A DNA stretch of 64,000 nt from Endozoicomonas montiporae CL-33 (GTDB lineage: Bacteria > Pseudomonadota > Gammaproteobacteria > Pseudomonadales > Endozoicomonadaceae). Below, piece after piece: positions 26,450-35,194 of this stretch (position 1 is its first letter; each line of letters starts with the position of its first letter). Under the pieces are notes generated by a model, which saw only the letters and a list, made by a program, of their open reading frames with translations, had not been told where the DNA came from and searched no databases. The stretch covers positions 5,266,715 to 5,330,714 of the forward strand of contig NZ_CP013251.1 of the NCBI RefSeq assembly GCF_001583435.1. Reading direction: 5' to 3'. The translations under genes and the position numbers were made by a program.

Positions 26450-28081
26450 TCAAAGCCTTAGCACTACAGCAGCACTCATCGCCACCTGATAGACAACTTG
26501 CATGATGTCACTGGTATACTGCATTGTTTTCAGGTCAATTTGTGGCATTACCAGAATTTCATCGCCCGGCTTGACTTCATACTTTGTTAAACCGCTACTA
26601 AATAATCCGTTTTTATATTCAATACGAGATATCGAACCATCCCGATGCAATACCAGCACACGTGACTGGTCAGCTTTCTGTGAATAACCACCTGATGCGT
26701 TTACATAATCATTAATGCTATTGCCATCATCAAACACCATGGCATTGGGGAACATGACTTCACCATGAACCTGCACCAGAACAGTATTATTTGGAATAAC
26801 AATCCGATCCTGATCCTTAAGCATCACATCCATACGATTCTGGCTTTGACCTAGTAAAACCTGACCCCGTGGATTCACCTGCCTTGCTCTGGCTACAAAC
26901 TGAAGAATAGACTCAGCATCAGACTGCCTTAGTTGAGCTTCTCCGACACTTTTACTTCGTGCAGAAAGTGCAGTTTGTTCCAGTTGCTGCAGTTGAACAT
27001 CCAGCATGGCTTTCTGACGTTGCGCTACTTCTTCACGGAAAAGCTGCATAGCCTCAAGGTTAGATCGTTCATTAGGCTGTAATCGGGCCATCAGGTCATT
27101 AATCGTACTGCCATAAGGAAGAACATAAATAGCCTGACCGCTATGCTCACCTTCAACCGACACACTGATTGTGCCCGGCATCTTGTCAGACACTACTGTT
27201 ACTTCGTCACCACTGCTGATATCAACGTTTCTAGCCTCTTCTAGTGGCAGGTAGTCAACACTACGCTTAGTCAGCTGGTTTCGCGCAATACGAACATGTG
27301 TAGCTTCAGGCATCAGGCCAACCATATGCAGAGCGTCGCCCAGTGCTATTTCGCCTCCTGCAAATTCAATCTGAACTGGATTTTCAACCAAGCCATTGAA
27401 CGCCGCTATGCCCTGACGAGTATTTACTACCAGTGTGTCGCCATCCTGCAACTGTACCTGCTCAATGGTACCTGTGAGCAGGAAGTCATAAAGATTAAAG
27501 AAGGCTCTAGTTTTATTACCACGTTTAAGCTCAACGTTCAGATAACTACCAGACTCTGGGCGAATACCGCCAGATTTGGCGAGAAAGGCCAGAATGGAGT
27601 CAGAAGAGAAGCCGCCATAAAGTCCGGGAGACTGAACAAAACCAGTTACAAATATTTTAACCGGTTGGGTCGCATTCAGGCTGGCATAGAGATTCACATT
27701 GCTCTGGTACACACTGCGAACTTTCTTTTCTACTACTTTGTTCAGGTCTTTATTGGCAACACCTTGCAGCTTTACTGGACCAACCTGTGGAATGAAGACA
27801 TTTCCCTGAGCATCAACATCCAGCTCAACCGCTACCTCATAGGCACCCCACATCTGCAGGTTGATTTTGTCACCAATGGCAATTTTATAATCCGGATTAA
27901 AGCCTTTAAACTCGGCCTGCCTGAATCCATCAAACAGATTTTGTCCGAAAACCGGACGAATAGTTGCCTGTTCAACAACCTCAGGGCCAGAAGTTTCGCT
28001 TTCAGGTGCAGGCACACTGGCATAAGAAGCAACGCTGAGCAGTAAAGCAGCAGCGCAGCCAAAAGCATGGGTCAGTTTCAT
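26450..28081 (-). CDS. kpsD: Capsule polysaccharide export protein KpsD (Wza/SLBB family)
   Basis: A 543-residue periplasmic or outer-membrane export protein. It has a signal peptide (LLLSVASYA, cleavage near 22), an N-terminal polysaccharide export domain with YKIAIGDKINLQMWG (65-80), and repeated SLBB-type beta-grasp segments such as VFVTGFVQSPGLYGGF and VQVHGEVMFPNAMVFDDG. The C-terminus is hydrophobic. It follows kpsE after seven bases. Length matches KpsD rather than the shorter Wza. Confidence 0.9.
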   Translation of the reverse strand: MKLTHAFGCAAALLLSVASYASVPAPESETSGPEVVEQATIRPVFGQNLFDGFRQAEFKGFNPDYKIAIGDKINLQMWGAYEVAVELDVDAQGNVFIPQVGPVKLQGVANKDLNKVVEKKVRSVYQSNVNLYASLNATQPVKIFVTGFVQSPGLYGGFSSDSILAFLAKSGGIRPESGSYLNVELKRGNKTRAFFNLYDFLLTGTIEQVQLQDGDTLVVNTRQGIAAFNGLVENPVQIEFAGGEIALGDALHMVGLMPEATHVRIARNQLTKRSVDYLPLEEARNVDISSGDEVTVVSDKMPGTISVSVEGEHSGQAIYVLPYGSTINDLMARLQPNERSNLEAMQLFREEVAQRQKAMLDVQLQQLEQTALSARSKSVGEAQLRQSDAESILQFVARARQVNPRGQVLLGQSQNRMDVMLKDQDRIVIPNNTVLVQVHGEVMFPNAMVFDDGNSINDYVNASGGYSQKADQSRVLVLHRDGSISRIEYKNGLFSSGLTKYEVKPGDEILVMPQIDLKTMQYTSDIMQVVYQVAMSAAVVLRL

Positions 28082-28088
28082 TGTTTTG

Positions 28089-29291
28089 TTAGTCTCTATG
28101 CTCTCGAATTGTTGCGCGTATCATACGAACCAGGGCGTATATTGCCAAAAGGATCAACAGGATATTAATCAGGATATAGGCAACCCGTGGGTATTTGGCC
28201 TCTTCAGACAGGTGCGGGCTACTGACTACAACCAGTTGCTTTAATTTACGGCTGGCCTCAGTACGCGCACTTTCCAGTGCAACCAGTGCCGATGAATAAG
28301 CCTTGGTTGCGAGATCAAGATCAAGCTGAAGTTCCTGCTGCTGTGCAGCCAGATCGTTCAACGTCGTAGTCTCACTATCGGTCAACCTTATTTTTTCAGC
28401 ACTCAGTTGCTTCTGTAAGGCGGCAATTCGTTGCTTCAATGCCACAACTTGGGAAGAATTTTCGTTCAGGTATGAAGTCAGTGTTTGTAGTTCGGTCTTA
28501 CTACGAATAAGTTCAGCCTGTAACTCATTCATAATACTGTTTAAGGCAGCTCCCTGTTCTGTCGCACTTAACAACCCAGTCTCATTTTGAAAGGCAACCA
28601 GATTGGCTGTCATCTCTTTCAGCCGTTGTTCCGTTAACCCAACTTCCTGCTGTACAAACTTCAGTTGTTCAGCTGCAAGGCTATGGCTGATCTCGTTCAC
28701 AAAAGCTTCACTACGCTCCAGTATTAACCGGGCAAGATTTTGTGCAAACTCAGGTGTAAAGCCCTGTGTTTCAAGATCCAGCATCCCATTGCTATCATTA
28801 AAGCGAATGCGTATATGATCACGATAAAATTGCAAGAAACGTTCATGGCTGGCATCTAGAGAAAGCCTGGACAGAGGATCGGCCTTATCAGTGTAATGCC
28901 TGCGCAAATCTGCCTGTTCATCCAGAAAGTACATCATGTCTGGTGATTTGATAAACGCCTCAAGAATTCTCTGGTCATTACCAGCCTGGGGGGTCACACC
29001 AAACAGACTCAACCCCTCAACGCTGCCAGCTCCACTGTCGCTTTTCTCAATCATAAAGCTGGCTTCAGACACATATCGTTCAGAAGCAATGCCAGTGTAG
29101 TAGGCAGCAGACAATGTCCACGGTATAACGACAAACCCAAGAAACCATCGGCCTGCCTGACGATAAAAAAGATGGCGTCTGGCGAGTTTGTACCACTTGT
29201 TGTTTTTCAGACCTGCCTTTTTCGACTTGGTTTTTTCTTTTCTTATAGTGAGTCGATTAGGAATAGGTGTCGCTTCTTTCGCTTTAGTCAT
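28089..29291 (-). CDS. kpsE: Capsule polysaccharide export inner-membrane protein KpsE
   Basis: A 400-residue polysaccharide co-polymerase with two membrane segments, near residues 48-70 and 365-388, flanking a periplasmic coiled coil (about 195-340). The basic N-terminus (KEKTKSKKAGLKNNKW) is cytoplasmic. KpsE proteins link the ABC transporter to KpsD. It is between kpsT and kpsD in one transcript. Confidence 0.9.
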   Translation of the reverse strand: MTKAKEATPIPNRLTIRKEKTKSKKAGLKNNKWYKLARRHLFYRQAGRWFLGFVVIPWTLSAAYYTGIASERYVSEASFMIEKSDSGAGSVEGLSLFGVTPQAGNDQRILEAFIKSPDMMYFLDEQADLRRHYTDKADPLSRLSLDASHERFLQFYRDHIRIRFNDSNGMLDLETQGFTPEFAQNLARLILERSEAFVNEISHSLAAEQLKFVQQEVGLTEQRLKEMTANLVAFQNETGLLSATEQGAALNSIMNELQAELIRSKTELQTLTSYLNENSSQVVALKQRIAALQKQLSAEKIRLTDSETTTLNDLAAQQQELQLDLDLATKAYSSALVALESARTEASRKLKQLVVVSSPHLSEEAKYPRVAYILINILLILLAIYALVRMIRATIREHRD

Positions 29292-29308
29292 TATCGATTC
29301 ATTCTACA

Positions 29309-29962
29309 TTAAACAGCATTGTAGGCTTTGATTGCATCGTCGATACTTTCATAAACATGAATCTTGCCACCCTTTATGAAAATACCAATATCACACTGAC
29401 GCTTAAGCTCGTTCAGGTTATGAGAAACAAAGAGAAAATTTGCTCTCCCTTTTTTTTCTTCAAAAACATCATGACATTTTTGTCTGAAACGTTTGTCGCC
29501 TACTGCTGTTAATTCATCTATCAGGTAATAATCAAAATCAAATGCCATACTGACAGCAAATGAAAACTTTGACTTCATACCTGACGAATAGGTTTTCAGT
29601 GGCATTTCAAAAAACTTACCAATCTCTGAAAACTCTTTAATAAAATCCAAACGCTCTTTAAACTGTGCTTTACTTTTACCATAAACACGACAGATAAATT
29701 CTGCATTTTCACGACCTGTCATGCTGCCCTGATAACCAGCTAACCCCAAAGGCCAGGAAACATCTCCATCAACCTTAATTTTTCCCCTGTTAGGAAAATC
29801 AACACCTGCTAACAGATTCATCAGGGTACTTTTGCCACTACCATTAGCACCAAACACCCCAATATTTTTATCGCCAGGTAAAGTGAGCGTCACATCTTTA
29901 AGAATATAATGACGCCCACTCTTTGTAGGGAAATACTTTGTGACGTTGTCAAACGTAATCAT
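29309..29962 (-). CDS. kpsT: Capsule polysaccharide ABC transporter ATPase KpsT
   Basis: A 217-residue ATPase. Walker A is GANGSGKST at 38-46, the signature-like YSSGMKSK at 125-132, Walker B YYLIDE at 145-150 and the switch His in FVSHNLNE. It powers export of the lipid-linked capsule through KpsM. Its start overlaps the kpsM stop by four bases. Confidence 0.95.
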   Translation of the reverse strand: MITFDNVTKYFPTKSGRHYILKDVTLTLPGDKNIGVFGANGSGKSTLMNLLAGVDFPNRGKIKVDGDVSWPLGLAGYQGSMTGRENAEFICRVYGKSKAQFKERLDFIKEFSEIGKFFEMPLKTYSSGMKSKFSFAVSMAFDFDYYLIDELTAVGDKRFRQKCHDVFEEKKGRANFLFVSHNLNELKRQCDIGIFIKGGKIHVYESIDDAIKAYNAV

Positions 29963-30738
29963 ACAGTCAGCATTTTTCGCCAGTTTGCCCTATACATCAA
30001 CATGCCAAGTGTCAAAGCAAACAAAGTAAACAGTCGTAGATAATTCAAGCTCACCAATGATGAGTCATAGCCTACTGATAGGGTAGATCGAAAAAGTTCG
30101 AATGCATGGAGTAAAGGATTCCACAGTAAGAAATCATGAGTGACTGCGGGCATTTCATTGATTGAGAAAAAAGTACCTGAAATAAAAAATAATGGCCTTA
30201 ACAAAAAAGGTACAAACTTAGCTGGTTCAGGGTAAAGTGTTGTAATCACACCAACAATCAGACTAATACCAAATGAGAGAAAACTTAGAAGTAAGTAAAC
30301 CTGTAAAAACAGTATCGAGTCATACACAGCAACATCATAGCCAGCCCACCATGTACCAGCTATTAATGTGATAAGTACGACAAATGAAATGATCGCTTCC
30401 AGTAAAAAACGAACTAAAAATGCATCAAAAACTCTAACTTGTCGATATATGAACAAATTTCTGTTTGCAGAAACTGCACCAGATGCCTGATTGACAACCC
30501 TATTAAAATACTGAAAAGGAGCTAAGCCCGTTGCTAAAAATATAGGAAGAGCAAGACCACCAACTCCACTCATTCCTCTGAAATGAAACATCACCATAAA
30601 AAACAGCATTTGCATTAAAGGCTCTAGCAATGCCCATACAATACCTAAACGATACTGACCAAACCGAGTTTTCAATTCGCGCCTTGCCAAAGCATTAATA
30701 ACAGCCAATTGAATTTGAAATGAAGAACGTTTTTCCAT
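29959..30738 (-). CDS. kpsM: Capsule polysaccharide ABC transporter permease KpsM
   Basis: A 259-residue ABC-2 type permease with about six membrane segments, starting with the amphipathic RRELKTRFGQYRLG (19-32) and VWALLEPLMQMLFFMVMF. It forms the inner-membrane channel with KpsT. It is first in the capsule operon; its start region is duplicated at 33106-33136 beyond an insertion element. No JUMPstart or ops element was seen upstream. Confidence 0.95.
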   Translation of the reverse strand: MEKRSSFQIQLAVINALARRELKTRFGQYRLGIVWALLEPLMQMLFFMVMFHFRGMSGVGGLALPIFLATGLAPFQYFNRVVNQASGAVSANRNLFIYRQVRVFDAFLVRFLLEAIISFVVLITLIAGTWWAGYDVAVYDSILFLQVYLLLSFLSFGISLIVGVITTLYPEPAKFVPFLLRPLFFISGTFFSINEMPAVTHDFLLWNPLLHAFELFRSTLSVGYDSSLVSLNYLRLFTLFALTLGMLMYRANWRKMLTV

Positions 30739-30757
30739 TAAAAATCTTATTTGAATT
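30727..30757. repeat. 31-bp direct repeat, copy A (kpsM start region)
   Basis: This stretch covers the first four kpsM codons and the bases upstream, on the plus strand ACGTTTTTCC... to TTGAATT. It recurs at 33106-33136 with one mismatch. Together the copies bracket 2.3 kb holding three tandem repeats and the ISNCY-like element. Confidence 0.85.
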
Positions 30758-31244
30758 GAACTTAACCATCTGATGGCAGTATTGCACTATTACGACGCGA
30801 GCTAAAAACGAAATTATTTATAACCACCATTAGGTAGTAAAGCTCTGCTTATTCGTGAACCAAAAACCCGATTATTAATAACCACCACTTGATGGAGCAG
30901 CTTTTGCAGTTCGAGAGCTTAAAACCAGATTTTCAATAGCCCACGAGTGATATGAATATCACATAATATGAGAGAAAAAAGCCAACGCCTGTAGTATACT
31001 TCCTATTCTATAGGATCTTATATTATTCTTTTTATTTTTCTTGATTTTATATTCTTGTTTAGAGAAAAGGAACTTCAGGCCTTGAAGCTATTAGCCTGTA
31101 CCTAAATCGCTCTTTATACAGAATGACTACCCTTGGATTGACACATTGCACGTCAATAGACGTTCAATATTCTAAATCTAAACACTTGCCTGATATTGTC
31201 TGCACGCTATGTTAGCCAAGGCTTTTGTTAGTTCGGATAATTTA
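30739..31244. other. Upstream region of the capsule operon, no gene
   Basis: AT-rich and without coding potential. It holds three degenerate repeats (30771-30943), then a poly-T-rich stretch, a palindromic ACGTC-AATA-GACGT at 31150-31163, and the left boundary of the insertion element at 31245. The capsule promoter may lie here; on the minus strand TATACT near 30993 could be a -10 box but I see no matching -35. Confidence 0.5.
30771..30943. repeat. Three degenerate ~57-bp tandem repeats
   Basis: Units at about 30771-30830, 30831-30887 and 30888-30943. Each begins with a TGATGG/TAGGTAG-like block, has a CG-AG/GA-C block followed by AAAACC/AAAACG and ends with AATAACCACCA or AATAGCCCA. Divergence is considerable, so the array is old. 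It lies 32 bases upstream of the kpsM start codon. Confidence 0.6.
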
Positions 31245-32966
31245 GTGCCTGTCCGAAAACCCACAAACACTTGAAAACAGCAGCCTGTAGCCCCATATAG
31301 TACTCGAAGATTTTCCAAAACAAGCTGTTTTCACATTTATGCGCCAAACCATCAACCCACAAATGCAGTTGGGCGAAGTTGATATCTCTGCCATCACGTT
31401 TAATCCCAAGTCCAGAGACGACATTCCCCGTCTGCTTCGGGGCTGCAACATATCTGGATAACACCTGATCTGCGACACAGGGTTTTTCAGGTGCTTGAGA
31501 ACATGATTCCTGCCAGTCGGCACAACGGTCGTCCCGGTATGGACCTCTGGAACATTCTGGTTTTCGGCACTCTGCGCCTTGTCACTAATTGTGACTATGA
31601 CCGCTTGCAAGAGTTGGCTAATGAACATGGGACATTACGGAAAATGCTCGGTCACGGCCCATATTGTACCCATTCCTACCACATACAAACATTGCAGGAT
31701 AACATCAGCCTCTTCACACCGGAGATACTGGATCAGATTAACCAGGTCACGGTGGATGCAGGTCACCAGCTGGTTAAAAAAAAGATGAGCCGCTACATGG
31801 CCGTGCCGATTCCTTCGTAGTCAAAACCGATGTCCATTTCCCCACGGATATCAGCCTTCTGAGCGACGCTTGCCGTAAAAGCATTGAGTTTGCATCCGCT
31901 CTCTCCAATCAGTACCAGCTTCCGGGCTGGCGTCAGAGCAAATATCTTAAAGACCAGCATCGCAAACGCTACAACAAGGCTCGAAACCTGAAGCATTCCA
32001 GCGCAACCTGTGAACTGAAACAACAGCAGCGGCAGCACGACATTGAAATGGCTCACCTTGAGTACATAAAGTACAGCCTTTCAATTGTCCGCAAAGCTGA
32101 AACGACCTTGTCCTTGCTGTTGAAAAAACAACCGGATGAGCCAAGGCTGGAAAACCTCAAATACCACATAGCCCACAGCCGTCACCAGATAAACCTGATT
32201 TACCGACGGGTGATAGAACATGAGCAGATTCCCCATAATGAGAAGGTGTTCTCAATCTTTGAGCCTCATACAGAATGGATCAGCAAAGGCAAAGCCGGAA
32301 CTCCGGTTGAACTGGGGTTACGGGTCTGCGTGTTGCAGGATCAGTTCGGTTTTACTTTGCATCATCAGGTCATGCAAAAACAAACAGACGACCAGGTTAC
32401 AGTACCTATGGCCGAGGCTGCCAAAAAGCGGTTCCCGACATTAAGCCAGGTGAGCTACGACAAAGGCTTCTGGAGTCCGGGCAATCTTGAAAAGTTGGAA
32501 GTTCTTCTGGAACGCCCGGTTCTCCCCAAGAAAGGCAGGCTGTCAGCCAATGACAAAAAACGGGAATGCCACCCGGAATTTATCCGGGCAAGAAGGAAGC
32601 ACTCAGCCGTTGAATCCGATATCAACGCACTGGAAGCGAATGGTCTCGACAAATGCCCGGATAAAGGGATAGAAGGCTTTGAGCGGTATGTCGCACTGGC
32701 TGTTGTCGCCAGCAACCTGAAGCGGTTGGGTAAAATTCTGCTGACCAGAGATCGTCAGTAGCCTTTCAGTCAGGCTCCCGTCAGTTTACTTTTGATCATG
32801 CCAAGCATGAGAGATTACTGTGCTCGTAGATAGTCGAATCAGGTTGTATTTTGAGCAGCGCAGTACAAAAAACATCCTTTGTTCGTCTGGTAACTGAAAT
32901 CCAGCCGTTATCAACTTCTGTCGGCCAGGAACGACTGCCATTTTTCAGAGGTTTTCTGACAGGCAC
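31245..32966 (+). mobile_element. ISNCY-like insertion sequence, transposase frameshifted
   Basis: Terminal inverted repeats share GTGCCTGTC-N-GAAAACC: left end from 31245, right end 32950-32966 reversed. The six bases AATTTA flank both ends (31239-31244 and 32967-32972), consistent with a target duplication. Length is about 1.72 kb. The single transposase gene inside is broken twice, so this copy is unlikely to move by itself. Confidence 0.75.
31339..32761 (+). pseudogene. Frameshifted ISNCY-type transposase
   Basis: Three consecutive reading frames form one protein. The first begins MRQTINPQMQLGEVDIS at 31339 and runs to a G run at 31439-31442; the second continues GLQHIWITPDLRHRVFQVLENMIP to an A run at 31776-31783; the third runs from DEPLHGRADSFVVKTDVHFPTDISLL to the stop at 32761. 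Each break is explained by loss of one base in a homopolymer, giving -1 shifts. The DxH segment TDVHFPTD and late VESDINALEANGLDKCPDKG fit a DDE-type transposase. Sequencing error at homopolymers cannot be excluded. Confidence 0.8.
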
Positions 32967-33105
32967 AATTTAGGTACTGCTTTTTTGACCGTTTGTGTAG
33001 TTTTTTAAAATCAGTTCGGGTTATTCGATAACCTGACTGAATGACCGAAACCAGTTTTCGGGTTTATCTGAGTGTATATAGTTCGGGTAAATTTAGGGAC
33101 AATAC

Positions 33106-33136
33106 ACGTTTTTCCATTGAAAATCTTATTTGAATT
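33106..33136. repeat. 31-bp direct repeat, copy B (kpsM start relic)
   Basis: It matches 30727-30757 except for one base. On the minus strand it reads as a start codon followed by GAAAAACGT (Met-Glu-Lys-Arg), exactly as kpsM begins, but diverges after that and reaches a stop within about 20 codons. It may mark where the native kpsM upstream region once joined. Confidence 0.8.
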
Positions 33137-33265
33137 CAAAAACATACAGACAACAAACCCAACCAACTTATACCAAGTTCTTAAGTTTATAGACAATAGA
33201 AACATTTCTCTTGAATTTCTGAAACATTACTTAAGATATTTTTATTTTATGAAAAGCTTTTTATA

Positions 33266-33281
33266 TTGACTAGCCAGTCAA
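33266..33281. promoter_or_regulatory. Palindrome TTGACT-N4-AGTCAA
   Basis: A perfect 6-bp dyad with a 4-bp spacer, in the AT-rich gap about 450 bases upstream of the peptidase gene. It could be an operator; no regulator gene is adjacent. Confidence 0.3.
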
Positions 33282-33732
33282 TCAATTTGAATTAACGCTT
33301 CACAAAAAAGCACACTACCGTCCATCAACTTATCACTGACTGGTTGAATAATATTCAATAAAATAAAGAGCATAGAAATGCCCTTCAACCAATACAGCAT
33401 GTATATGTTGAAACAACAGGGAAAACGACTTATATCCCCGTAATTGTAAAAAAAATAAGGCAGCACGGTAACTGCGCAAACTCGCATCGAAATAGGGATA
33501 AACGCCTACAAATGATTTTTTAGTTAAAAAACATCAATAATTATGATCATATTACTGTTCAACAACCTGTTATTAGCCGATGGTTATCTTTGTTACAAAT
33601 TCTAATCACTACTCTAAAAAAGCCATAGCGTAAGTATTTCACCATATGACCACAGGTATTAAAATCAATTATCGTTGAACGTCATTTATTAAGCGGGTTG
33701 TCTCGGGCTGAAAGGCCTGAAGAAAGTGAACT

Positions 33733-34839
33733 ATGTCCAAGATCAATCAAGACAGACTTGTCCAACACTTCATTGACCTGGTGAAGATCAACAGCGAATC
33801 CCGTAACGAGAAAGCCATCTCGGAAGCTCTGGCTGAGCAGCTGGCTGACATGGGTTTTCGCGTTGAAAAGCTGCCGGTGCCAGCGGACATCTCCAATGGT
33901 TTCAATATTTACGCGAACCTGCCGGGCGATCTGGAAGGCAGCATTCTGCTCAGCTGCCACATGGATACCGTGACTCCGGGTAACGATATCGAACCTGTAA
34001 TAGAGAACGGCATTATCCGCTCTGCAGGCAACACCATTCTGGGTGGTGACGACAAGTCAGGCATTGCCGCCATTATGGAAGCGGTGCGCTCTATCAAAGA
34101 GCAGGGTTTGAAGCACAAAACCATCGAGCTGGCCTTTACCGTTCATGAAGAAGGTGGCCTGCATGGTTCCAAGCACTTTGATATGTCTCATGTAGAATCC
34201 AAAAACGGTATCGTTCTCGATTCCGGAGGTCCGATTGGCACTATTATCACCGTTGCACCTGGCCAGCAGAACATCAAAGTAAACATCACTGGTCGTCCAG
34301 CGCATGCTGGTCTGGCTCCGGAAGAAGGCATAAACGCCCTGACGGTTGCTGCTGATGCCATCACCCGGATGAACCTGTCCCGCATTGATGAAGAAACCAC
34401 AGCTAACATTGGTGTGGTAAAAGGTGGTCAGGCGACCAATATTGTAATGCCTGAGCTATTCATCGAAGCAGAAGCCCGTTCGACTAACGACGACAAGCTG
34501 GCTGCCCAGGTGGAACACATGATTACCACCTTTGAAGCCGCTGCCACAAAGCATGGCGCAGAGATCGACATTGTTTCTACCCGTGCTTATAACGCGTTTA
34601 AAATAGCCGATGATGACGAATTGGTTGAAGATGTAAAAGCCGCGTTCGCAGAAGCAGGTTTTGAGGCCAGAACCATGCCAACCGGTGGTGGTAGCGATGC
34701 CAATATTTTCAGCGAAAAAGGCATCAAAACGGTTAACCTGTCTACCGGCATGGCTAAAGTGCATACCACTGAAGAGTACATTGCCATTGAAGACATGGCA
34801 GGCATTACGGCCTTCATGCACACTTACCTGACTCGTTAA
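33733..34839 (+). CDS. PepT-like M20B aminopeptidase (tripeptidase T family)
   Basis: A 368-residue zinc peptidase. The metal-binding segments are SCHMDTV with His76 and Asp78, GGDDKSG with Asp106, and VHEEGG with Glu139-Glu140. The GRPAHAG region is the start of the dimerisation domain. It is shorter than E. coli PepT and closer to the PepT2 type. It is cytoplasmic, since there is no signal peptide, and probably cleaves N-terminal residues from tripeptides. Confidence 0.87.
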   Translation: MSKINQDRLVQHFIDLVKINSESRNEKAISEALAEQLADMGFRVEKLPVPADISNGFNIYANLPGDLEGSILLSCHMDTVTPGNDIEPVIENGIIRSAGNTILGGDDKSGIAAIMEAVRSIKEQGLKHKTIELAFTVHEEGGLHGSKHFDMSHVESKNGIVLDSGGPIGTIITVAPGQQNIKVNITGRPAHAGLAPEEGINALTVAADAITRMNLSRIDEETTANIGVVKGGQATNIVMPELFIEAEARSTNDDKLAAQVEHMITTFEAAATKHGAEIDIVSTRAYNAFKIADDDELVEDVKAAFAEAGFEARTMPTGGGSDANIFSEKGIKTVNLSTGMAKVHTTEEYIAIEDMAGITAFMHTYLTR

Positions 34840-35194
34840 CAGTGTTTGCTAACCCCTAAATGAGTCTGTTCATGCTGTGCTCAATGTCCGAGCATTGATA
34901 GCACAGCATGAGCCTTGAAAGTCGGATAAGACGTTTGGAAATGAAGCACGAACAGCTGTAGCTTCTGATACGTCTAACACACTCTAACCATTAATTTTTC
35001 CAACTAGTCCTTTTTAAGTATGTTGCGCCATAAGGAATCGTTATAGCCTGACACCACCGTGATCGACGATCATGCCCACAAACTGATGCAGTAAAGTAAG
35101 GTTCGGTGCATGGGAAGCACCAGCAGGCAGTAAACCTTTAGTTCCTGTGGCAAGTTGTCTGATAAAACAATAATAAAGACGAATAAATCAAACA
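34840..35194. other. Intergenic region with a long hairpin
   Basis: Contains a strong inverted repeat just after the peptidase gene (34871-34910) and otherwise no gene. The stretch from about 35020 to 35194 presumably holds the promoter and leader of the DUF1302/DUF1329 unit, but I could not fix -35/-10 boxes. Confidence 0.45.
34871..34910. terminator. Hairpin downstream of the PepT-like gene
   Basis: CATGCTGTGC TCAATG pairs with CATTGA (TA bulge) GCACAGCATG, giving 16 base pairs around a six-base loop. There is no T run after it, so it may be a transcript-stabilising element or a factor-dependent stop rather than an intrinsic terminator. Confidence 0.4.

Larger units (their letters stand above)
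32967..33732. other. Repeat-bearing intergenic region upstream of the PepT-like gene
   Basis: No convincing gene. Contents in order: the right-hand AATTTA target repeat; GTTCGGGTAAATTTAGG at 33081-33097, which resembles the sequence left of the IS (GTTCGGATAATTTA at 31231-31244); copy B of the kpsM start repeat (33106-33136); and TTGACT-AGCC-AGTCAA at 33266-33281. The rest is AT-rich. Short open frames here lack ribosome sites and family resemblance. Confidence 0.5.

Noticed and set aside
27296..28045. A 249-codon plus-strand frame opposite kpsD
   Set aside because: It is the shadow of kpsD, whose signal peptide and export motifs are clear.
30739..31244. JUMPstart/ops element for RfaH upstream of kpsM
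   Set aside because: No GGCGGTAGCGT-like sequence is present on the minus strand.
33278..33487. 69-codon open frame on the minus strand upstream of the PepT-like gene
   Set aside because: It has no ribosome site, is low in complexity and resembles no family; the region is AT-rich intergenic sequence.
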